Source: Pseudacidovorax sp. (GTDB lineage Bacteria; Pseudomonadota; Gammaproteobacteria; Burkholderiales; Burkholderiaceae_C). Taken from it: DNA of 64,000 bases. The notes below the pieces were generated by a model. The model was not told the origin of the DNA. It searched no databases and saw only the letters and a program-made list of their open reading frames with translations. The stretch is taken from positions 62,001 to 126,000 of the forward strand of contig NZ_JAGOPN010000001.1 of NCBI RefSeq assembly GCF_017991995.1, written 5' to 3'. Shown one piece after another: positions 58,668 through 64,000 of the stretch. Numbering within the stretch: the first letter of the stretch is position 1; each line of letters begins with the position of its first letter. The position numbers and the translations under genes are program-made.

Positions 58668-59209
58668 CGCGCGAAGAACTGGAACACATTGTCCGCGCCA
58701 GTGCCGACATCACCGATCAGTACGAGTTCGTTGTGGTCGGCAGCCAGTCCATCCTCGGCGCACTACCCGCTGCGCCAGCCGTCTTCCGTGCGTCGCGAGA
58801 GGCCGACATCTATCCGCTGCAGCGCCCCGATCTCTCCGACGCCATCGATGGCGCGATTGGCGAAGGTTCACAGTTTCACGAGACCTACGGCTACTACGCA
58901 CAAGGCGTGGGCCCGGAGACGGCGGTGCTCCCGGACGACTGGATGAGCCGGGTGCACCGGGTCCAGGGACCGGGTACTGACGGGAAGGTGGCTTACTGCC
59001 TCGATTTTGCGGATCTGATGCTGTCCAAGGCCGTTGCGGGCCGGGAGAAGGACCGCGTGTTCTGCATGGCCATGTTCAGCCACGGGCTCGTGGCGCTTCA
59101 TGAGGTGCTGGCACTCATTCCCCGCATGAGCACACTCGATCGCACCGAGCAGCAGCGCCTGCGCCGGACGCTGGCGCGGTGGGCTGCGGGACCATCCTCG
59201 GAAAGATAG
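58664..59209 (+). CDS. DUF6036-type nucleotidyltransferase, probable toxin
   Basis: A 181-residue nucleotidyltransferase-fold protein: FVVVGSQSILGAL gives the G-S motif and SREADIYPLQRPDL the D-x-D-like acidic pair; LDFADLMLSKAVAGREKD is the typical following helix. Such proteins act as toxins that modify tRNA or a partner protein. Translationally coupled to the HTH gene upstream. Lies within the insert between the two DUF2958 copies. Confidence 0.75.
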   Translation: MTREELEHIVRASADITDQYEFVVVGSQSILGALPAAPAVFRASREADIYPLQRPDLSDAIDGAIGEGSQFHETYGYYAQGVGPETAVLPDDWMSRVHRVQGPGTDGKVAYCLDFADLMLSKAVAGREKDRVFCMAMFSHGLVALHEVLALIPRMSTLDRTEQQRLRRTLARWAAGPSSER

Positions 59210-59734
59210 CCATCCACCGGTTGCGCCGCTTCCATGCGGTTCGCTTCCTGTGTCGGTGGCCGATTTGGCGCGCCCACGCGAGCCAAGCGACGATGGAGCA
59301 GGCTGCAGCGGACGTGCTCCTCTGCGCGGTGGACGCGGCTGGAGCTTTGTTCTTCGCTCATGACTCAGAGGCCGGAGACTCGCGTCCAGCACTTCTGCAG
59401 CCTTGGTGCCGCTGCCAGCGGGTTTTCTGGGGGCCACTGTCCGCCGCCGCTTCCATGTCTCCCCACGGTACGGGCCTGACAGGGTCTTGAATGCGTAGCG
59501 TGTTTGCCTGCCCGCAGCCTGCTGGCGGGCAACCCGTTGGATCCACCGACTGCATCGGCCGGATCTGGTTCCCGACCCGATTGTCGAGATCGGCACGGTG
59601 CCATCACCCACAAGGGATGTGAGCTCTTGACAGCGCTTCAACCTGAAGTCGATCGCCTTGATGGTCTCCGAGCCGGCGGGCACCAGTCGCCGGCTTGAAG
59701 GCGTAGGGCGCGTCTGTGAGTTCTCGGGTTCGTC
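59210..59734. other. Gene-free stretch after the HTH/NTase pair
   Basis: About 525 bases without a supportable gene. It ends where the second copy of the duplicated leader region begins. Confidence 0.4.
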
Positions 59735-60356
59735 GTGATTGCGTCAAAGCGTGTTTGTGCGTCTGAGGCGCTGCCGCACCGCGCACTCGTGCTGACGCAT
59801 CGAGCCACCCGGCCACGCGTGTCCGGGCGTCTCGACCCTGCTGGCGTCGATCACTGACGCCTCCGCACCTGGCGGCGCTGCGCGCTGCGCTCGCCTGGGA
59901 GCCAGTGCGGGGGCTGGCTTGCTGTGTTGCCTAGCGTGCCACGGCGCTCTGGCCGTCAAGGTCGGCGCGTGCTTTGCACGTTGGCGGCCTGGCGGCCGTC
60001 CTGCGGAACCTGTGACGGCGGCGCTGCGCCGTGTGCTCGTCGGCACCGGGCAATCCCGCCCGGACACCTTCGAGGACCTCATCATGACGACGCTCCTGAC
60101 CGACGAACAACGTGCGCAACTGCTGGACAACGGTTGGCAGGCGCGCGATCCGCGCCATCCCGACCCGCAGCCCGTGGTCAAGCTGTTCACGCCCGATGCC
60201 GGCGCGACCTGGTTGTTGACCGAGATCGATCCCGAGAACCCGGATCTCGCCTTCGGGCTCTGCGATCTGGGGCACGGGTGTCCAGAGCTGGGCTGGGTGA
60301 GCCTGGCGGAACTGGCAGCCGTGCGTGGCCCTCTGGGGCTGCCCATCGAGCGGGAC
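59735..60356 (+). repeat. Direct duplication, copy 2 (leader plus DUF2958 5' part)
   Basis: Matches 55950-56596 with scattered single-base differences, so the duplication is not very recent. Distance between copies is about 3.76 kb. Confidence 0.8.
59911..60083 (+). ncRNA. Structured leader (radC RNA motif-like), copy D
   Basis: GGCTTGCTG, CGTCAAGGTCGGCGCG, nested GC stems, CCTGTGACGGCGGCG and hairpin CCGGGC-AATCCC-GCCCGG (60046-60063), followed by the intact DUF2958 start codon at 60084. Confidence 0.55.
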
Positions 60357-60431
60357 CTGGGCTTCCGTCCGGACAGGAGCGTTGAGGCCTATGCGCGCGA
60401 AGCACGGCTGGCGGGTCGGATCGTGGCCTGA
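60084..60431 (+). CDS. DUF2958 domain-containing protein
   Basis: A 115-residue DUF2958 protein: LTDEQRAQLLDNGWQARDPR, VVKLFTPDAGATWLLTEIDP, FGLCDLGHGCPELGWVSLAE, and the family ending LGFRPDRSVEAYAREAR. Common on plasmids and ICEs of this group; function unknown. This is the intact copy; a 3'-altered copy lies at 56321. Confidence 0.88.
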   Translation: MTTLLTDEQRAQLLDNGWQARDPRHPDPQPVVKLFTPDAGATWLLTEIDPENPDLAFGLCDLGHGCPELGWVSLAELAAVRGPLGLPIERDLGFRPDRSVEAYAREARLAGRIVA

Positions 60432-60512
60432 GTGAGCCCCATGGCGCGCAAAGCCACGTGCGGGCCCCGGGCCCGCGGCAGCCTGTCGTCTTCGACGAAC
60501 CGAGCGCGCGCC

Positions 60513-60716
60513 ATGACGATTCATTCCTCTGCCGACGCGCCTCCTGCGCCCTGGTGCGCGGGAGGCGCCTACCTGTACCTGCTGGAACTGGACGGGCCGG
60601 CGCTCGCCTGGGAATACCTGCGGCGGCACCCCGGCTACCGAGGCGGCTGGCAACAGGGGCGGTGGTGCAGGCCCGATGGTGAGTTGCGCCGCTGGGGCTT
60701 GCGATGTCGCCGCTGA
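60513..60716 (+). CDS. DUF6499-like N-terminal part of a DUF2285-type protein (split gene)
   Basis: A 67-residue frame with LYLLELDGPALAWEYLRRHP and ELRRWGLR, the conserved start of DUF2285-type ICE regulators, where it is normally fused to the next domain. Its frame stops 40 bases into the next frame, which carries the DUF2285 domain, so the gene appears frameshifted near 60698-60710. An upstream ATG at 60441 is also possible. Could also be a real overlapping gene pair. Confidence 0.6.
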   Translation: MTIHSSADAPPAPWCAGGAYLYLLELDGPALAWEYLRRHPGYRGGWQQGRWCRPDGELRRWGLRCRR

Positions 60717-61332
60717 TCCTGCATGGGATGCGCGTGATGCGCAGCCGTCCTGGCTGAGCGAGGAGGATGCGCTGTTGCGTGTGCGTCGCGCTCGCTGCGA
60801 GGGCGGGGTGGTCGCTGCGTCAGCGCACATCGTCTTTGACCTGTGGCGTGTGCCCGGCGACAAGCAGTTGATGGCGGGCCCCGACGCCGTCCTGAGCGTT
60901 TCCATCGGTCCGCGACACGCACGCTTTCTGATCGACGCGGGGCTGTCGAGCGGCGCGCCCTTTGTCGTCACGGTGCCCCTGACGACACACCTGCGCGGGC
61001 AATTGGCGGCGTTCGAAGCCGCAGCCGGGCTGTTGGAGGGCCGGACCTTGCCAGCCGCGCACGCACGCTCTGTGGGCCGTGACGGGCGGCTGCACCTGAG
61101 GGCGCTGCAGGCGCTCGATGCGATGCAGGCGGGTGCCTCGCACCGGGACCTTGCCGTCGCGCTCTTCGGCTCGCGGGCCGTACGCGCGGACTGGCACGCG
61201 GACGGTGCGTTGCGTGCGCAGGTTCGCCACCTGATCGCGCGCGCCGAGGGTTTCATGCGTGGAGGTTATCTGGGGTTGGCGGGGCTGCGCCCTGTCCACG
61301 CTCGCGCCCACGGAGGCGACCTCTCGCCCTGA
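60676..61332 (+). CDS. DUF2285 domain-containing protein (C-terminal part of split gene)
   Basis: A 218-residue frame. DVAADPAWDARDAQPSWLSE looks like the continuation of the preceding RRWGLR; the DUF2285 domain occupies the C-terminal half (LQALDAMQAGASHRDLAVAL; RAQVRHLIARAEGFMRGGYL). DUF2285 proteins are putative DNA-binding regulators on ICEs. The ATG at 60676 has no clear ribosome site, supporting a frameshifted single gene. Confidence 0.7.
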   Translation: MVSCAAGACDVAADPAWDARDAQPSWLSEEDALLRVRRARCEGGVVAASAHIVFDLWRVPGDKQLMAGPDAVLSVSIGPRHARFLIDAGLSSGAPFVVTVPLTTHLRGQLAAFEAAAGLLEGRTLPAAHARSVGRDGRLHLRALQALDAMQAGASHRDLAVALFGSRAVRADWHADGALRAQVRHLIARAEGFMRGGYLGLAGLRPVHARAHGGDLSP

Positions 61333-61349
61333 AGCTCTCCCTGTGCGGG

Positions 61350-61404
61350 TCTCCGCGGTATCCGGAGACTACCTCCCATGGGCTGTGAATGGATCACGGC
61401 CCAT
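61350..61404 (+). promoter_or_regulatory. Two inverted repeats upstream of the HTH/RepA genes
   Basis: TCTCCG-CGGTATC-CGGAGA (61350-61368) and ATGGGCTGTGA-ATGGA-TCACGGCCCAT (61378-61404; one mismatch in 11-bp arms). They end just before the ribosome site GAAGGAGG of the HTH gene, so could be operators or leader hairpins controlling HTH-repA expression. Confidence 0.55.
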
Positions 61405-61424
61405 TCACCCCGAAGGAGGCCGCC

Positions 61425-61718
61425 ATGGCAGCAGGACATCCGATTCCTCCGTACGGCGCGGCAGGGGCTGCGCCCCAGTCTGCGTCCGCCGCAGCTCCGG
61501 CAGAGCCGGAGTTCCTGACCACTGAAGAAGCCGCGGCGCTTCTTCGGCTGTCGCCGCGCACGCTCGAGAAGCAGCGGGTGCTGGGCGGCGGGCCGCGCTT
61601 TCGGAAGTTCGGCGCAAGGGTGGTCTATGCCCGGGCCGACCTGCGCGCCTATGCCGACCGCAACACCTTCGCCATGACCTCCGATCCCGGCTACGCGGTC
61701 CGGGATTCCGTGCGTTGA
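61425..61718 (+). CDS. Helix-turn-helix (excisionase-like) DNA-binding protein
   Basis: A 97-residue protein with a MerR-like/HTH_17 domain: FLTTEEAAALLRLSPRTLEK, GPRFRKFGARVVYARADLRA, YADRN. It directly precedes repA, its usual place in these elements. GAAGGAGG lies upstream of the ATG. A role in excision or in repA control is suggested by family and position. Confidence 0.85.
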   Translation: MAAGHPIPPYGAAGAAPQSASAAAPAEPEFLTTEEAAALLRLSPRTLEKQRVLGGGPRFRKFGARVVYARADLRAYADRNTFAMTSDPGYAVRDSVR

Positions 61719-61738
61719 AGCGTGGGGAAGTCGCGGCG

Positions 61739-62716
61739 ATGTCGAAGTGGTCTGGCGAACGCGAGCAGCTCACCCTGTTCCGTGCGCTGCCCGTCGACGA
61801 CATGGCCCTGCGCGATGCGCAGGACCTCATGTCCTATCCCTTCTTCAGCCTGGCCAAGTCGCACCGGGTGGTGCCGATCCGATTCGAGGCGGGCGACGTG
61901 TCCCTGACCGTAGAAGGTGTGCCCGAGCATGGCATCGCGACCATCTGGGATGCCGATGTGCTGATCTGGGCCGCCAGCCAGATCGTGCAGGCCCGGGACG
62001 AGGGCCGGCCGACCTCACGCCTGATGGCGGCCACCCCCTACGAGATCCTGCGCTTCGCCCAGCGTGGCACCGGTCGCACCGAGTACCTCGCGCTGCGCGC
62101 GTCGCTGGACCGGCTTCAGTCCACCACGGTGCAGACGTCCATCCGGCAGGCCGGCCGGCGCATGCACCGCTTCTCCTGGATCAACGAGTGGCGCGAGCAC
62201 GTGCGGCCCGATGGCCGAAGCGACGGCATCGAGCTGATCCTGCCCGACTGGTTCTATTCCGGGGTGATCGACCACACGCTCGTGCTCACGCTGGACCGCA
62301 CCTACTTCCGGCTCACAGGCGGCATAGAGCGCTGGCTCTACCGACTGGTGCGCAAGCACGGCGGACGGCAGCGCAACGGCTGGCGCTTCGAGCTTCGCTA
62401 CCTCCACGCCAAGTCTGGCTGCCTGCAGCGCTACCGCGATTTCGCACTGCACCTGCGCGCGCTCGCGCAGCGCCAGGCGCTGCCGGGCTATCGCCTGGCC
62501 GTCGAGCGATGCGGGACGCACGAATGGCTCGCCTTCCGGCCAGGGCGTGAGGACGAGTTGTCCACAGATGCCGTGGAAGAAGCTGTGGATGGTGTGGGGA
62601 CGGGCTCGGGAGATCGGGGGCGCCAGGCACGGGAGATCGACGGCGCGCGACTCGGGAGATCACCGGCGCCAAACCGCCTGGAAGCCGTGCCCCGCAAGGG
62701 TTCGGGCCTTCCTTAA
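61739..62716 (+). CDS. repA: Replication initiator protein RepA
   Basis: A 325-residue RepA-type initiator: EQLTLFRALPVDDMALRDAQ, MSYPFFSLAKSHRVVPIRF, WDADVLIWAASQIVQARD, ATPYEILRF and TYFRLTGGIERWLYRLVRKH are typical of the RepA initiators of ICEs and IncP-like plasmids. It would support autonomous replication of the excised circle. The last ~50 codons, poorly conserved, overlap DnaA-box-like and iteron-like repeats. Followed by parA after 27 bases. Confidence 0.88.
   Translation: MSKWSGEREQLTLFRALPVDDMALRDAQDLMSYPFFSLAKSHRVVPIRFEAGDVSLTVEGVPEHGIATIWDADVLIWAASQIVQARDEGRPTSRLMAATPYEILRFAQRGTGRTEYLALRASLDRLQSTTVQTSIRQAGRRMHRFSWINEWREHVRPDGRSDGIELILPDWFYSGVIDHTLVLTLDRTYFRLTGGIERWLYRLVRKHGGRQRNGWRFELRYLHAKSGCLQRYRDFALHLRALAQRQALPGYRLAVERCGTHEWLAFRPGREDELSTDAVEEAVDGVGTGSGDRGRQAREIDGARLGRSPAPNRLEAVPRKGSGLP
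62558..62675 (+). other. Putative replication origin (oriV): DnaA-box-like sites and three 23-bp iterons
   Basis: TTGTCCACA (62558-62566) and the reverse-oriented TGTGGATGG (62584-62592) resemble DnaA boxes. Then CGGGAGATC occurs at 62607, 62630 and 62653, exactly 23 bases apart, each followed by three bases and GGCGC. The period is not a multiple of three, so it is not a protein repeat. All lie inside the 3' end of repA. Confidence 0.6.
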
Positions 62717-62743
62717 CTTGAATTCATAACAGGGACTAACTGT

Positions 62744-63475
62744 ATGAATAGAAGAGAGACCGCCGACTTGGCTGCTCAAAAGATGGGCAATGCCGCTGGC
62801 GTGGCGGTGCTGGACGAGCCCGCCGTCCGCAGCGGCAAGGTCATTGCGTTGCTGAACCAGAAGGGCGGCGCAGGCAAGACCACACTGTCCACGCACCTGG
62901 CCGGTGCCTTCGCCAGGCAGGGCCGGCGCGTCACCTTGATCGACGCCGATCCGCAGGGCTCTGCCCTGGATTGGGCCCAGCGGCGGCACCAGCGCGGCCA
63001 GGATCGGCTCTATGGGGTTTTCGGCCTGGCGCGGGATACGCTGCACCGGGAGGTGCCGCAGATCGCCGCCCAGACCGACCTTGTCGTGATCGACGGGCCG
63101 CCCCGTGTGGCGAGCCTTGCGCGTTCCGGGCTGCTGGCCGTTGACCTGGTGCTGATCCCCGTACAGCCCAGCGCCTACGACGTCTCGGCCACGCAGGAAA
63201 TGGTGTCCTTGATCCAGGAAGCGCAGGTGTTCCGGCCGGGTCTGCGCGCAGCGTTCGTGATCAACCGGCGGGTGGTCGGCACGGTGATCGGGCGCGAGGC
63301 GCGCGCCGCGCTGGCCGATCAACCGTTTGCCACGTTGCGCGCGGACATTGGGCAGCGCATCGCCTTCGCCGACTGCGTGGCGGCCGGCAAGCTGGTGTGG
63401 GAGGTGGCGCGCAAAGGGGCCGCTGCGCGCGAGATCGCGACGCTGGCGGATGCTGTCGGGGAGGCACTTCAATGA
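62744..63475 (+). CDS. parA: ParA-family partition ATPase
   Basis: A 243-residue deviant Walker ATPase: VIALLNQKGGAGKTTLSTHL (residues 33-52), VTLIDADPQGSALDWA and DLVVIDGPPRVASLARS. It would segregate or stabilise the excised element. It overlaps the ribbon-helix-helix gene by ATGA. The N-terminal ~30 residues are an extension before the conserved core. CTTGAATTCATAACAGGGACT precedes it and may include its promoter. Confidence 0.92.
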   Translation: MNRRETADLAAQKMGNAAGVAVLDEPAVRSGKVIALLNQKGGAGKTTLSTHLAGAFARQGRRVTLIDADPQGSALDWAQRRHQRGQDRLYGVFGLARDTLHREVPQIAAQTDLVVIDGPPRVASLARSGLLAVDLVLIPVQPSAYDVSATQEMVSLIQEAQVFRPGLRAAFVINRRVVGTVIGREARAALADQPFATLRADIGQRIAFADCVAAGKLVWEVARKGAAAREIATLADAVGEALQ

Positions 63476-63735
63476 CGGACGGCGGCGCGCGCCTGCCCTC
63501 GCGGCGGGCCGCCATCGGTCGGCGACCGGCTGCTGACCCGGTGACGGCCTGGGTGCGTCGCGAGCAGCCAGTCGCTGCAGAGGCCAAGGCCACAGTGTTC
63601 ACTGCGCGGCTGACCATTGATGTGACGCCAGCGCTGCGCGGGCGCATCAAGGTCATCGCCTTCCGGCGGGGCCTGACCGTGGCGGACATGCTGCGCGAGT
63701 TGCTCGAAGGCGCCTATCCGGAGGAAGCGGCGTGA
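63472..63735 (+). CDS. Ribbon-helix-helix partition partner (ParB/ParG-like)
   Basis: An 87-residue basic protein. The C-terminal half, ARLTIDVTPALRGRIKVIAF then GLTVADMLRELLEGAYPEE, is a ribbon-helix-helix DNA-binding fold; the N-terminal half is Arg/Ala-rich and probably flexible. As the partner of ParA it likely binds a centromere-like site and represses the operon. Coupled to parA by ATGA overlap. Confidence 0.82.
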   Translation: MTDGGARLPSRRAAIGRRPAADPVTAWVRREQPVAAEAKATVFTARLTIDVTPALRGRIKVIAFRRGLTVADMLRELLEGAYPEEAA

Positions 63736-64000
63736 TCGCCGGTTTCGCGTTCAGCGCGATGGCGGAGGCGGTGCATTGCGCGCACCGCCTTGTTGGCGCG
63801 GCGGCCAAGGAGCGGCCGGCGGCCGGATGCCGGGTGCCTGCCTGTGTTCGCAGTGCCTGCGTGCATGCGTCGACGAGCCGCCAGGGCTGCCGCTGCGCCA
63901 GGAAGATGGAACGGGGCTCTGCCAAGTTCCCGGCGCTGTCGTTGTCGATTCAGGTGCCCTGGTCGAGCCCGATGGCCGGCTGCCGAATGGGCTCGGCGCT
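63736..64000. other. Right window edge: no supportable gene
   Basis: A plus-strand frame stays open from a GTG at 63732 to the window end, but its Cys/Arg-rich residues show no family resemblance and no ribosome site is evident. The next ICE gene probably starts beyond or across the edge. Confidence 0.35.

Larger units (their letters stand above)
18768..64000. mobile_element. Integrative (conjugative) element/genomic island at guaA, left part
   Basis: From the guaA stop onward the content changes from housekeeping genes to an integrase, defence genes and element-maintenance genes (RadC, DUF736, DUF2958, DUF2285, RepA, ParA, ribbon-helix-helix protein). The RepA-ParA-RHH set with RadC/DUF736/DUF2958 resembles Tn4371-type ICE cores, while the integrase is P4-type. 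The right end, the second att copy, relaxase and type IV secretion genes are outside the window, so mobility cannot be judged. The left boundary is inferred from the integrase position. Confidence 0.8.

Noticed and set aside
63653-63925. Minus-strand frame near the right edge
   Set aside because: Arg/Ala/Pro-rich, antisense to the RHH gene end, no homology; probably a GC-driven frame.

Overview
The window is high-GC DNA from a betaproteobacterium, most likely Burkholderiales and probably close to Comamonadaceae. This is inferred from gene order and protein character (rimP-nusA-infB-rbfA-truB-typA; sigma/anti-sigma; smpB; ratA-rnfH; guaB; guaA); no rRNA or tRNA gene was seen to confirm it. It splits into a core part (about 1-18.77 kb) and a mobile, defence-rich part (about 18.77 kb to the window end).

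Core part: the tail of an ABC-transporter ATPase, a YbfB/YjiJ-type MFS exporter, then the translation/transcription operon rimP-nusA-infB-rbfA-truB-typA behind a leader with an intrinsic terminator, and an EamA transporter. A bidirectional terminator separates this from a minus-strand lipoprotein, an anti-sigma/ECF sigma pair and smpB. The plus strand resumes with ratA-rnfH; a DUF4124 gene lies on the minus strand; then guaB (strong terminator), a VapBC-like pair and guaA.

Mobile part: immediately after the guaA stop lie palindromes and a P4-type tyrosine integrase, a layout typical of islands inserted at the guaA 3' end. The right end carries an integrative-conjugative-element backbone resembling Tn4371-type elements: exonuclease VII subunits, RadC, DUF736, DUF2958, DUF2285, a HTH protein, RepA with iteron-like repeats and DnaA-box-like sites, ParA and a ribbon-helix-helix partner. 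The right attachment site and the conjugation genes are not in the window.

Between integrase and backbone is a dense defence/conflict island. In order: an AbiEi/AbiEii toxin-antitoxin; an AlpA-like regulator; a divergent four-gene module (membrane-anchored CHAT protease plus metallophosphoesterase on one strand; a secreted ~1118-residue protein plus a CHAT-like peptidase on the other), which I cannot match to a named system; a truncated DUF4393 (Abi-alpha-like) gene; a five-gene operon of an all-helical protein, two GTPases, a GAP1-type protein and a caspase, where the last two share a homologous C-terminal EAD1-like adaptor; a Hachiman pair (HamA nuclease, HamB helicase); an AbiJ-like endonuclease with a small HEPN-like partner; a membrane Mrr-like endonuclease; and a His-Xaa-Ser (Hxs) radical-SAM peptide modification locus with no recognisable hxsD.

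The backbone shows wear: exonuclease VII large subunit and the DUF2285 gene are each split by an apparent frameshift, and a ~0.65-kb segment with its leader RNA and the DUF2958 gene is duplicated around an insert of HTH regulators and a nucleotidyltransferase. Four backbone genes share a conserved structured leader resembling the radC RNA motif. The best candidates for new biology are the divergent CHAT/metallophosphoesterase/secreted-protein module, the EAD1-linked GTPase-caspase operon, the SSB-like tail on XseB, and the incomplete Hxs locus joined to an Mrr-like nuclease.
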